Assembly (NCBI GenBank): GCA_020026155.1
Contig: JAHHQX010000007.1
Span: forward strand, 1-64,000
Direction of reading: 5' to 3'
From: Actinobacillus sp.
GTDB lineage: Bacteria > Pseudomonadota > Gammaproteobacteria > Enterobacterales > Pasteurellaceae
DNA: 64,000 bases
Made by a program: the position numbers and the translations under genes. The notes beneath the pieces are model-generated. The model saw only the letters and a list, made by a program, of their open reading frames with translations. It did no database searches and was not told where the DNA came from. Positions 29,294 to 37,644 of the stretch are shown here, one piece after another. Positions within the stretch are counted from its first letter, which is position 1. Each line of letters starts with the position of its first letter.

Positions 29294-30826
29294 TTAGAAT
29301 TTATAGTTCACATTTAAGCCGTAAAGCATTGCACTTGCGGTAACATCGAAATGCGCAGCTTGGATTGGATCTTTCGGTTCCTCAGTGAAATGTGATTTTT
29401 TACCGTGTAGGTAAGCTGTACCAAAGTCAATTGAAAGATCTGAGGTTGGGCGATAAGTCAACCCTGCGGTATACCAGTAACGTTTTGTATCTGGGATAGA
29501 AATGGTGTAATGATGTCCCATTGCGCTTGTTTCATAAGAGAAACCAGTACGTACTGTCCATTGATCGTTTAGATCGTATGAAGTACCAATCGCATAACGC
29601 CAGCTATCTTTGAAGCCTTCTTGTTTAGTAAACAAAGTTCCACCCGTTGCTTTGCGGGTTGCATGCAACGTATCAAAACGGCTCCAGTTCGTCCATTTTG
29701 CGCTATAGCCAATTGCCCAACGATCAGTTAAACGATCATAACCTGCAATTTCCACGTAGTCTGGTAAAACAATTTTCAAACGACCATCAATTTCTTTACC
29801 GTTTGTTGGGATAATACCTTGTTTTGCAAGTTGCTGATTAATCATGCTATTTAGTGCAGGATCAGAAGTTAAATCAGATAAATCATTCGTAAATTTACCT
29901 TTAAAATGCACTTCAATAGGTGAATGGTAAGCGATACCAATGCGATTGTTTTCATTAAAGTTATATGTGATACCTGCATTCACACCAAAGCTAACATTGT
30001 CCCCTTTTAGTTTTACAAGGGTTGAGTTCGGTTGAAGATTATTAATTCGTTTCGCCACTTGATTTGCAATTTGTTGCAATTGTGCAGGATCGTTTAATGC
30101 AGTTGAAATCGAACTTGCATCTATTGGGCTTATTACGCCGTCTTTTACAGCCTTAGTCACAAGACCAGCCACTTTTTGTTTAGCAACTTCTGGATTTTTT
30201 TGGAATTCAGCGATGCCATTAGCCAACATTTGTTTTGCCGCTGGTGCTAAGTACCCCATATTACGGCGAATTTCAGCACGGGTATATACTACGTTCGCGC
30301 CTAAACCAAAGCTCCAATTATCATAACGATACGCCGCACTAAAGTTAGTATTCACGGCTGCGATATGGGTATGACCACCAAGGTAACCCGCCATAAAATT
30401 ATCATTGTAATCAGTGGTTAAACCATAGTTAAGGTTCATTCCCGCACCAATTGCAAAATGATCATTAATCGGCATTACGCCATAAAATTGTGGTACAAAT
30501 TGCGCAGGTGCAATATTGTGATCACTAACTTTAGTTCCTGTTGCAAGGATTTGTCCGTTTACATCAAGATTCGGAACAAACACAATCCCCCCCGCACTGA
30601 TTTCAGCGCGTTTAAATTGTGTCATTAATGCTGGGTTAGTTGCGACAACAGACGCATTATCTGCGGTGGCAGCTTCGCCCGCAAAAGCACGTCCTAAACC
30701 AGATACAGAAGTTTCAGAGAGTTGGAAAGCAGATGCTGATGCAACGCTTGAAATAGAAAGCACGACTGCCGCAAGTGCTGTCTTTTGAAAAACATTCAAA
30801 AGGTTTTTAGAGTTTTTTTGTTTCAT
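29294..30826 (-). CDS. fadL: Outer-membrane long-chain fatty acid transporter (OmpP1/FadL)
   Basis: 14-stranded beta-barrel that takes up hydrophobic compounds such as long-chain fatty acids. It has 510 residues with a signal peptide ending around residue 32 (ASA before FQLSETS). The mature N-terminus FQLSETSVSGLGRAFAGEAA is the plug/hatch signature of the family (H. influenzae outer membrane protein P1). The terminal strand ends in aromatic Phe (LNVNYKF). It is about 50 residues longer than H. influenzae P1. The extra length includes an Ala/Lys/Gln-rich helical-looking insert at about residues 200-265, which probably forms an extracellular loop. Confidence 0.93.
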   Translation of the reverse strand: MKQKNSKNLLNVFQKTALAAVVLSISSVASASAFQLSETSVSGLGRAFAGEAATADNASVVATNPALMTQFKRAEISAGGIVFVPNLDVNGQILATGTKVSDHNIAPAQFVPQFYGVMPINDHFAIGAGMNLNYGLTTDYNDNFMAGYLGGHTHIAAVNTNFSAAYRYDNWSFGLGANVVYTRAEIRRNMGYLAPAAKQMLANGIAEFQKNPEVAKQKVAGLVTKAVKDGVISPIDASSISTALNDPAQLQQIANQVAKRINNLQPNSTLVKLKGDNVSFGVNAGITYNFNENNRIGIAYHSPIEVHFKGKFTNDLSDLTSDPALNSMINQQLAKQGIIPTNGKEIDGRLKIVLPDYVEIAGYDRLTDRWAIGYSAKWTNWSRFDTLHATRKATGGTLFTKQEGFKDSWRYAIGTSYDLNDQWTVRTGFSYETSAMGHHYTISIPDTKRYWYTAGLTYRPTSDLSIDFGTAYLHGKKSHFTEEPKDPIQAAHFDVTASAMLYGLNVNYKF

Positions 30827-30914
30827 ATATAATCCAATCCACTACGGGTAAAATAATCGGGTTGGAATATACGGAAAATATTTTTTATACACAATGAAAG
30901 CTGGTTATTTCAAA

Positions 30915-30931
30915 GACACATCCGACCAGTT
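30915..30931 (-). promoter_or_regulatory. Possible FadR operator upstream of fadL
   Basis: The right half CGACCAGTT matches the FadR consensus half perfectly; the left half matches only about half its positions. Its place about 90 bases upstream of fadL fits known FadR control of fadL in gamma-proteobacteria. It needs a matrix score. Confidence 0.35.
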
Positions 30932-30997
30932 ATCGCCATTTTTATTGATTTTTTCTGCAATATTTTAGCTAAAAATAATTGCGTAATGTTGTTATTA

Positions 30998-31021
30998 ACG
31001 CCATGATTTTCGGAGAAATTT
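30998..31021 (+). repeat. Degenerate CACGCCCC-type motif at the yjjV-like start
   Basis: Reads ACGCCATGATTTTCGG followed by AGAAATTT, three mismatches from the common form. It touches the ATG at 31022, and its GGAG also serves as the ribosome binding site. Confidence 0.5.
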
Positions 31022-31822
31022 ATGTTTTTTGATACCCACACCCATCTTGATTATTTAACGCAGCGTACTGCGTTGCCGCTCGCACAAATTGTTGAGATGG
31101 CTAAGCAAGCAAATGTGGAGAAAATGCTACTAACCGCCGTGAACGTACGACAATTTACAGAATTTCCGCAAATTACTGCTCCATTCCACCAACAAATTCC
31201 CTTTGGCTTAGGGCTGCATCCCTTATTTATTGAACAACACCAACCTGAAGATTTATTAACGCTTGAACGTGCACTCGCCCAGCGTGCGCCAAATTGTTGT
31301 GCAATCGCAGAAATTGGATTGGAACGCGGAATTGAATCGCTTATTACCCCTCTACTTTGGCAAAAACAACTCTCTTTTTTACATGCCCAACTGGAATTAG
31401 CACAGCAATTTAAATTGCCCGTCAGCCTACATAGTCGCAAAAGTCACGCCGAACTTTTAGCTATTTTAAAGAAAAATTCTCCCGATTTTCGGGGCGTGAT
31501 TCATGGTTTTTCAGGAAGTTATGAACAAGCTAAACAATTCGTAGATTTAGGATATTTTATTGGCGTTGGCGGGGTAATCACTTATCCAAGGGCCAATAAA
31601 ACCCGTCAAGCCATTGCAAAACTGCCTACAGACTGCTTGCTTTTAGAAACCGATAGTCCAGATATGCCATTACTTGGACAGCAAGGTACTGCGAATATGC
31701 CTAGTAATATCCCATTAATTTTTAATACATTATGTGAATTAAAAGCACTTACATCTCAAGAAAAGGACGACCTAGAACAACAAATTTGGCAAAACTCTCT
31801 GACCCTTTTCTCAGCCCATTAA
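31022..31822 (+). CDS. TatD family hydrolase (YjjV type)
   Basis: 266-residue metal-dependent hydrolase with the motifs FDTHTHLD, AEIGLERG (position of GEMGLD in canonical TatD; the Asp is replaced by Glu), LHSRKSH, HGFSG (in place of HCF), and ETDSPDMPL. It is clearly divergent from the tatD at 5673 and resembles E. coli YjjV, a putative DNase. It carries a partial CACGCCCC motif in frame (31472-31498), encoding SPDFRGVIHG. The DyP peroxidase gene follows after 90 bases. Confidence 0.82.
   Translation: MFFDTHTHLDYLTQRTALPLAQIVEMAKQANVEKMLLTAVNVRQFTEFPQITAPFHQQIPFGLGLHPLFIEQHQPEDLLTLERALAQRAPNCCAIAEIGLERGIESLITPLLWQKQLSFLHAQLELAQQFKLPVSLHSRKSHAELLAILKKNSPDFRGVIHGFSGSYEQAKQFVDLGYFIGVGGVITYPRANKTRQAIAKLPTDCLLLETDSPDMPLLGQQGTANMPSNIPLIFNTLCELKALTSQEKDDLEQQIWQNSLTLFSAH
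31472..31498 (-). repeat. Partial CACGCCCC-type motif inside the yjjV-like gene
   Basis: On the minus strand CACGCCCCGA is followed by AAATCGGG, then GAGAATTTTT. The middle block is inverted relative to the common form, giving a small palindrome CCCGATTTTCGGG on the plus strand. Confidence 0.5.
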
Positions 31823-31912
31823 CTATCGAATAAGATACATTAATTGGTGATTCATATTATAAAATGATCTAAAATTACTCAATTAATTAAATTATTTGTT
31901 AAGGAGTACCTT

Positions 31913-32851
31913 ATGCATCGTTTTGAACTCGCCCAACAAGGCACTATCACCGATCCAAATTCTTTTGCTGAATATCTTACTTTCGTAATTAAAGATGGCG
32001 TAAGTGCTGAAGACATCAAGGAAGCGCTAGCGCAAGTCTTCGTTATTCAAAAATCTATCGGACAAAAAGATGCAAATGCGCATTTATCAGTTACCTTCGG
32101 TGTATCTTTGAATGGCTGGAACCGTATTTTTAGTGATTTACCAAAACCAAAACAACTCACTGCTTTTGAAGCACTTAAAAACGGTAAACGCACCTTCCCC
32201 GCAACCCCTGGCGATATTTTCTTTATGATTAAATCAGAACGCATGGATCTTAATTTTCAGGCAGCCAAATATATCCGTCGTGCATTCCTAAACAAAGCTG
32301 ATTTAACCGAAGATACACAAGGGTATAAATACTTAGATAGTCGCGATCTCATTGATTTTGTGGATGGTACTGAAAATCCTAAATTACAAGAACGCATTAA
32401 TACCGTTCTTATTGATGATGATATTGACTTACACAATGGCGGAACTTATCTCTTAGTACAGAAATATGTGGATATTGATAACCTCCTCCCATGGGATAAA
32501 GAACCCGTTGAATATCAAGAAAAAGTCATTGGTCGCACTAAATTTGACGATATTGAATTAGCCGATAATGTAAAACCTGTTTGGGCGCATAATGCCAAGA
32601 GTAAAGTATTCTTTGATGATGTAGAACAAAAAATGTTCCGCCAAAATCGACCTTTCGGGAATGCCCAAGAACACGGCACCATGTTTGTCGGCTTTGCTGC
32701 TAATCCAGAAGTTCTACTAACTTCCATTAAACAAATGATTACCGCTGATAAAGATGGCAACTACGATCGCCTTTTAGACTTCGTTCAAGCCGTTACAGGT
32801 AACCTCTACTTTTTCCCATCCATGACATTAATTAATAATTTCGAAGATTAA
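31913..32851 (+). CDS. DyP-type heme peroxidase
   Basis: 312-residue dye-decolorising peroxidase of the cytosolic YfeX branch (E. coli YfeX 299). The diagnostic GxxDG-type motif appears as DFVDGTENP with the catalytic aspartate, and the proximal heme histidine is probably in KPVWAHNAKS. Distal residues include the conserved arginine in FRQNRPFG. No twin-arginine or Sec signal is present, so it should be cytoplasmic. Proposed roles of YfeX-like proteins (peroxide detoxification, porphyrinogen oxidation) are not decided. A motif-pair terminator follows. Confidence 0.88.
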   Translation: MHRFELAQQGTITDPNSFAEYLTFVIKDGVSAEDIKEALAQVFVIQKSIGQKDANAHLSVTFGVSLNGWNRIFSDLPKPKQLTAFEALKNGKRTFPATPGDIFFMIKSERMDLNFQAAKYIRRAFLNKADLTEDTQGYKYLDSRDLIDFVDGTENPKLQERINTVLIDDDIDLHNGGTYLLVQKYVDIDNLLPWDKEPVEYQEKVIGRTKFDDIELADNVKPVWAHNAKSKVFFDDVEQKMFRQNRPFGNAQEHGTMFVGFAANPEVLLTSIKQMITADKDGNYDRLLDFVQAVTGNLYFFPSMTLINNFED

Positions 32852-32854
32852 TTT

Positions 32855-32903
32855 CACGCCCCAATTTTCCAAAAAATTTCCGAAAATTGGGGCGTCTTTT
32901 TTT
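32855..32903 (+). terminator. CACGCCCC-type motif pair acting as a terminator
   Basis: CACGCCCCAATTTTC (32855-32869) pairs with GAAAATTGGGGCGT (32882-32895), followed by CTTTTTTTT. Two inverted copies of the dispersed motif thus form a full intrinsic terminator after the DyP gene, exactly as paired USS do in H. influenzae. Confidence 0.88.
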
Positions 32904-33011
32904 TATAAAATTTTCAATTTGTGATCATCTTCCCAGTTTCTCCCCCTAAAATTTTGTAAACTTACTTGCTAGTAGCCTGTTTTATCATCGGTTTTAATTA
33001 AAGGCGGCGGT

Positions 33012-34082
33012 ATGAAAAAACTCATTAACCAACTTGATACAATCCTATCTGAACAAATTCATGGCTTTGCTGAAGCCTATCCACATTGTGAATTAAATCA
33101 AGATCCTCTATTTATTAAACGTAAAGATGCGCCTATTGCTAAGCAAGTCGCCCTTATTTCTGGTGGTGGCAGCGGTCATGAACCCATGCACATTGGCTTT
33201 ATCGGGGAAGGGATGCTAACAGCAGCGTGTCCCGGCGAAATTTTTACATCGCCTACGCCAGATCAAATGCTAAGTTGTGCAATGGCGGTAGATAGTGGTG
33301 AGGGCGTTATTTTTCTTGTCAAAAACTATACGGGCGATATCCTGAATTTCGAAACCGCCACAGAACTTTACGCAGATATGGGTGGGAAAGTCAGTTTCAT
33401 CATTGTGGATGATGATGTTGCAGTCAAAGATAGCTTATTTACGGCTGGTCGCCGTGGTGTTGCGAATACGGTATTAATTGAAAAAATGCTTGGGGCGGCA
33501 ATTTCCCGTGGCGAGAGTCTTGATAAAATCGAAGCTCTTGGCGTGCGCTTAAATAATCAAGGACACTCTATTGGCGTGGCGCTTAATGCGTGTACCGTTC
33601 CCGCTGCAGGAAAACCTTCTTTCGTTTTGAGTGAAAATGAAATGGAATTTGGCGTAGGGATACATGGAGAGCCCGGAATTGAACGACGTTGCTATAACAA
33701 CCTTGATGATACAGTAGAGCAAATGTTTTCAACTCTTATTGAAAATAGTACTTATCGTCGTACATTACGTCAATGGGATAGAAATCAAAATACCTGGCGC
33801 GAAACAGAACAAAGTAAGCATCCTCTTCAAAAAGGCGATGAGGTCATTGCTTTAGTAAACAATCTTGGTACCATCCCGATCTCAGAGCTCTATGGCATCT
33901 ATCATAAACTTGCTCAATGTTGTGAGTCTTTCGGCATTAAAATCAAACGTTCTCTTATTGGTACCTACTGTTCATCTTTAGACATGCAAGGATTTTCTAT
34001 TACCTTATTGCAAACTAACGAAGATGATCTCACTTTGTGGGATGCCCCTGTTGTCACACCTGCCATGCGGTGGGGAAAATAA
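33012..34082 (+). CDS. dhaK: Dihydroxyacetone kinase, DHA-binding subunit
   Basis: Binds dihydroxyacetone covalently through a histidine and receives phosphate from ADP on DhaL. It has 356 residues (E. coli 356). Motifs are ISGGGSGHEPMHIGF near residue 50 and GVGIHGEPGIERR, which holds the hemiaminal histidine. It is the first gene of dhaKLM and joins the glycerol genes upstream by feeding the dihydroxyacetone phosphate pool. Confidence 0.97.
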   Translation: MKKLINQLDTILSEQIHGFAEAYPHCELNQDPLFIKRKDAPIAKQVALISGGGSGHEPMHIGFIGEGMLTAACPGEIFTSPTPDQMLSCAMAVDSGEGVIFLVKNYTGDILNFETATELYADMGGKVSFIIVDDDVAVKDSLFTAGRRGVANTVLIEKMLGAAISRGESLDKIEALGVRLNNQGHSIGVALNACTVPAAGKPSFVLSENEMEFGVGIHGEPGIERRCYNNLDDTVEQMFSTLIENSTYRRTLRQWDRNQNTWRETEQSKHPLQKGDEVIALVNNLGTIPISELYGIYHKLAQCCESFGIKIKRSLIGTYCSSLDMQGFSITLLQTNEDDLTLWDAPVVTPAMRWGK

Positions 34083-34098
34083 TATCAAGGAGAAGTCC

Positions 34099-34740
34099 AT
34101 GGAAATTACTCGTCATACTGTTTATCAATGGCTACTAAATTGTCACCGTATTTTTACGGCACAACAAGATTATCTTACACAGCTAGATAGAGAAATCGGA
34201 GATGCAGATCATGGTTTAAATATGCAACGTGGATTTAATTACGTTGTAGAAAAACTCCCAGATGTTGCTGATAAAGATATTGGTACAATTTTAAGAACGG
34301 CTGGCATGACCTTATTATCAAAGGTAGGCGGCGCTAGTGGACCGCTCTTTGGAACTTTTTTCCTTAAAGCAGCACAGGTCGCACAAGGGAAAGAAAAGCT
34401 GACACTTAATGAATTTTATGAGGCACTAAAAGCAGGAAGTGATGGGCTAATTGCTCGAGGTCGTGCACTACTGGGAGATAAAACTATTTGTGACGTATTG
34501 ATCCCTGTATTAAATGACTACCAGCTTGGGCTCGAAAAACATGAAAACAGCCCTGCGCTTTTCCAATGCATTGCCGATACTGCAGAACATGCTGCTCATG
34601 ACACGATTCCCTTAGTTGCTAAAAAGGGACGAGCAAGTTATTTGCATGAACGTAGTGTCGGTTATCAAGATCCTGGCGCAACCTCTACCAGCTACCTTTT
34701 TAAAGCACTTGCTCAAGCTGTGGAGAGTTGTCATGATTAA
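34099..34740 (+). CDS. dhaL: Dihydroxyacetone kinase, ADP-binding subunit
   Basis: 213-residue subunit that keeps ADP as a bound coenzyme and is rephosphorylated by DhaM. The start MEITRHTVYQ (ATG 34099, AAGGAGAAG site) is preferred over an upstream ATG inside dhaK. The Mg/ADP motif DREIGDADHGLNMQRG and the later KVGGASGPLFGTFF are diagnostic. Its end overlaps the dhaM start by eight bases. Confidence 0.96.
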   Translation: MEITRHTVYQWLLNCHRIFTAQQDYLTQLDREIGDADHGLNMQRGFNYVVEKLPDVADKDIGTILRTAGMTLLSKVGGASGPLFGTFFLKAAQVAQGKEKLTLNEFYEALKAGSDGLIARGRALLGDKTICDVLIPVLNDYQLGLEKHENSPALFQCIADTAEHAAHDTIPLVAKKGRASYLHERSVGYQDPGATSTSYLFKALAQAVESCHD

Positions 34741-35143
34741 TTTTGTTATTGTTTCTCACAGCCAAGCATTAGCAGAAGGACTTGTTGCCTTAACGAATCA
34801 AATTAAAGCACCCGAATGTAAAATTATTCCTGCTGGTGGTCTTGAAGATCCTCCAGGCGGAATTGGAACGGATACGATTAAGATTATTCAGGCTATTGAA
34901 GATGCGTTTAGCGACGATGGGGTGATTGTTTTTGTTGATTTGGGAAGCGCTATTCTTGGCACTCAAACTGCATTAGATTTACTCGACCCTATTATGGCAG
35001 AAAAAGTGCATTTAAGTTATGCACCGCTTATAGAAGGGACAATTGCAGCTGTTGTTGCCGCATCAAGTGGCGCCTCCCTAGAAGAAGCACTTTCAGAAGC
35101 AAATGAAGCAGCCGCACTCAAATTAAGTTTGAATGACCAATAA
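34733..35143 (+). CDS. dhaM: PTS-dependent dihydroxyacetone kinase phosphotransferase subunit
   Basis: EIIA-type (mannose fold) subunit of 136 residues that relays phosphate from HPr to DhaL-ADP. The active His is His9 in FVIVSHSQALAEG. E. coli DhaM is 472 residues with fused HPr- and EI-like domains; this one is the short, single-domain form found in Gram-positives and some Pasteurellaceae, so it depends on the general HPr and EI. Its start (34733) lies within the end of dhaL. Confidence 0.94.
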   Translation: MINFVIVSHSQALAEGLVALTNQIKAPECKIIPAGGLEDPPGGIGTDTIKIIQAIEDAFSDDGVIVFVDLGSAILGTQTALDLLDPIMAEKVHLSYAPLIEGTIAAVVAASSGASLEEALSEANEAAALKLSLNDQ

Positions 35144-35174
35144 TAACCTTTGCAAGCCTTGTAATTATGCGTAT

Positions 35175-35230
35175 TATGGTGAGGAATATATTACTTACCA
35201 TAAACGTTTCATACTGCTTAATATGAAGCG
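35175..35230 (+). promoter_or_regulatory. Two inverted repeats between dhaM and the RIC-like gene
   Basis: TATGGTGAG (35175-35183) and CTTACCATA (35194-35202) form an inverted repeat with one mismatch. CGTTTCATA (35205-35213) and TATGAAGCG (35222-35230) form a second. The first looks like an operator for the gene downstream, and the second could be a hairpin ending dhaM. The regulator is unknown. Confidence 0.4.
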
Positions 35231-35270
35231 TAGTAAGCTTTTTTCGATAATATTAATAAGGACAAAATCG

Positions 35271-35741
35271 ATGCAAAGTTTAGCTAAATCTACGCGTAAT
35301 GCTGCGACTTTAGATACTGATGCCCTCATTCAGTATATCATTGATCGCCATCATCAACGTGAAAGGCTGATTCTCACTCAACTTGAAGACACTATTTTAC
35401 AAGCTTGTGAAAAATATCCCAATAATGCTTTGCTATTGAGTTTTTACCAAAAATTTATTGGGGTTCATCAAGAATTACTCAACCACTTTGAGTTGGAAGA
35501 ACACGATCTCTATCCCAAAATTCTCCATGGAGAAAAGGTAGAATGGGAAAAGCTGACGCAAGAACACATTGCCCTAGTTAATTCAGTACAACAACTTTCC
35601 GAGTTACTTACTCGCATAAAACAAGAAAATAATAAAATATCTTCTGATCTTGTACGCAAGATGGTAGAAAATTTTGAGAATTTTACAATAGATGTCCATC
35701 ATCATATGTTTCTCGAAAATATGGTTTTGTTTAAGCGTTAG
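35271..35741 (+). CDS. Hemerythrin-like di-iron protein (RIC/YtfE-like)
   Basis: 156-residue helical protein. The start MQSLAKS (ATG 35271, AAGGAC site) is better than a frame opening at 35133, which overlaps dhaM. Histidines and glutamates lie in di-iron order: His27/28, His66, His72 with Glu76, His99, and VHHHMFLENMVLF at the end. That last motif resembles the DxHxHxxLENNxLF ending of RIC/YtfE proteins, which repair Fe-S clusters after nitrosative or oxidative stress. The N-terminal ScdA_N domain found in YtfE is missing here, so this is a short form. A role in Fe-S repair is inference. Confidence 0.7.
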   Translation: MQSLAKSTRNAATLDTDALIQYIIDRHHQRERLILTQLEDTILQACEKYPNNALLLSFYQKFIGVHQELLNHFELEEHDLYPKILHGEKVEWEKLTQEHIALVNSVQQLSELLTRIKQENNKISSDLVRKMVENFENFTIDVHHHMFLENMVLFKR

Positions 35742-35819
35742 TCATTAAAATGACACATCTTTTCTGCAAAATGCCGAAAAATTGTCTTATTTTGTTTTAA
35801 ATTCACACCAAAAAAGCAC

Positions 35820-35848
35820 TTGATACTGTATAAGAATACAGTTATATT
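35820..35848 (+). promoter_or_regulatory. recA promoter with LexA (SOS) box
   Basis: CTGTATAAGAATACAG (35826-35841) is an ideal SOS box. It occupies the 17-base spacer between TTGATA (35820-35825) and TATATT (35843-35848), so bound LexA would block the promoter. Confidence 0.95.
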
Positions 35849-35890
35849 ATTACCCAATCAGTCTTATTATTTATCAGAAAGGGATAAAAA

Positions 35891-36970
35891 ATGGCAACTC
35901 CAGAGGAAAAAGCAAAGGCACTCGAAGCCGCATTAGGTCAAATTGAAAAACAATTTGGTAAAGGCTCAATTATGAAATTGGGCGAAACACAAAACTTAGA
36001 TATTGAATCCATTTCAACAGGTTCTCTCGGCTTAGATATCGCACTTGGTATCGGTGGTTTGCCAATGGGTCGTATTGTAGAAATCTTTGGTCCCGAATCT
36101 TCTGGTAAAACAACCCTTACCCTTTCTGTTATCGCAGAAGCGCAAAAAAATGGGAAAACCTGTGCATTTATTGATGCAGAACACGCACTCGACCCTATTT
36201 ATGCCGCTAAACTTGGTGTAGATATTAAAAATCTTCTTGTATCTCAACCCGATAATGGTGAACAAGCACTTGAAATCTGTGATGCATTAGTACGCTCTGG
36301 TGCGGTAGATGTAGTGATTGTAGACTCAGTAGCTGCACTCACACCAAAAGCAGAAATTGAAGGTGATATGGGGGATTCCCATGTTGGCTTACAAGCACGT
36401 TTAATGTCTCAAGCATTACGTAAACTTACTGGTCAAATCAAAAACTCCAACTGTCTGGTTGTTTTCATTAACCAAATCCGTATGAAAATTGGGGTAATGT
36501 TTGGTAATCCTGAAACCACAACCGGTGGTAATGCGTTAAAATTCTACGCTTCCGTACGCCTTGATATCCGTCGTGTCGGTGCAGTGAAAAATGGTGACGA
36601 AATCTTAGGGAATGAAACCCGCGTTAAAGTAGTAAAAAATAAAGTTGCACCCCCATTCCGCCAAGTGGAATTCCAAATTCTCTATGGCGAAGGAATTTCC
36701 AAAACAGGTGAACTCATTGATTTAGGCGTTAAACAAAAACTTATCAATAAATCTGGTGCATGGTTCTCTTACGAAGGCGAGAAAATTGGTCAAGGTAAGA
36801 ATAATGCGAAAAAATGGTTAGAAGAACATCCAGATAAAATGCAAGAATTAGAAGAAAGATTACGCGCAGAATTACTTGCTAATCCAGATCAAGCTTTATT
36901 TGCAGAAATTGATGCTTCTGGCGATGAAGATGATGTGGAAAGTATTGAACGCTTAACTGATGATGAATAA
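35891..36970 (+). CDS. recA: Recombinase RecA
   Basis: ATP-dependent strand-exchange protein and LexA co-protease, also needed for integrating DNA taken up by competence. It has 359 residues (E. coli 353). Walker A is GPESSGKT near residue 68; the L1/L2 loop regions and the acidic C-terminal tail ([19 protein letters not shown]) are as expected. An SOS box overlaps its promoter and a strong terminator separates it from recX. Confidence 0.99.
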   Translation: MATPEEKAKALEAALGQIEKQFGKGSIMKLGETQNLDIESISTGSLGLDIALGIGGLPMGRIVEIFGPESSGKTTLTLSVIAEAQKNGKTCAFIDAEHALDPIYAAKLGVDIKNLLVSQPDNGEQALEICDALVRSGAVDVVIVDSVAALTPKAEIEGDMGDSHVGLQARLMSQALRKLTGQIKNSNCLVVFINQIRMKIGVMFGNPETTTGGNALKFYASVRLDIRRVGAVKNGDEILGNETRVKVVKNKVAPPFRQVEFQILYGEGISKTGELIDLGVKQKLINKSGAWFSYEGEKIGQGKNNAKKWLEEHPDKMQELEERLRAELLANPDQALFAEIDASGDEDDVESIERLTDDE

Positions 36971-36987
36971 TCATCTCATCTACTTGT

Positions 36988-37014
36988 AAAACCACGCTAT
37001 GGCGTGGTTTTTTC
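36988..37014 (+). terminator. recA terminator
   Basis: AAACCACGC and GCGTGGTTT pair around TAT, followed by Ts. Some read-through into recX is expected, as in E. coli. Confidence 0.9.
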
Positions 37015-37058
37015 TTAATTGTTATTGTTTTTCTCTTAAAACAGCCAGGAAAAATCGC

Positions 37059-37562
37059 ATGGAAACCCAACAACGCCAATCATTCGCCTTAAACTATGTA
37101 GTTAATCTTTTATCACGTCGTGAGTATTCTGAATTTGAGCTACGTTGTAAACTCCAAGAAAAAGCCTATAGTGAAAATGAAATTGAATATGCTATTGGCA
37201 AATGCCAAGAGCGCCACTGGCAAAGTGATCACCGCTTTACCGAAAACTATCTCCGTGCCCGTTCACAACGTGGCTATGGCTTAAAACGCATTCAACAAGA
37301 ACTTACACAATTAAAAGGTGTGCAAGAAAGTACAATTTCAGAGGTTTTAATGGAGATGGAAGAGGAAAATGCCATTAATTGGCAGGCAATTGCCCTCAAT
37401 GTACTACGTAAAAAGTTTCCTTTTTTTCAAGAAAGTCTAACACCTAAACAAAAACAAAAAATCTGGCAATATATGTTCTCTCATGGATTCAATACTGATG
37501 AGTTTTCAATATTTATTGGAATGAGTGATGAAGAAATTTCCGATTATTTTTCAGAATGGTAG
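37059..37562 (+). CDS. recX: Regulatory protein RecX
   Basis: Inhibits RecA filament extension. From the ATG at 37059 (CCAGGA site) it has 167 residues (E. coli 166). The helical repeats are visible in YVVNLLSRREYSEFELRCKL and YAIGKCQERHWQSDHRF, with RSQRGYGLKRIQQEL. It lies 88 bases after recA beyond the recA terminator. Confidence 0.94.
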   Translation: METQQRQSFALNYVVNLLSRREYSEFELRCKLQEKAYSENEIEYAIGKCQERHWQSDHRFTENYLRARSQRGYGLKRIQQELTQLKGVQESTISEVLMEMEEENAINWQAIALNVLRKKFPFFQESLTPKQKQKIWQYMFSHGFNTDEFSIFIGMSDEEISDYFSEW

Positions 37563-37644
37563 GGTAAGCATAAGCGAGGGTGGCGACTTTTCGCAAAACA
37601 ATAGGTACAATAATAGCCAATTTTAATTCTGCACAATATTTTAT

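Noticed and set aside
36300..36312. GGTGCGGT in recA and a similar GGTGCGGT in rpoE as Hin-USS
   Set aside because: Both lack the leading AA(G) bases of the USS core and lie in conserved codons.
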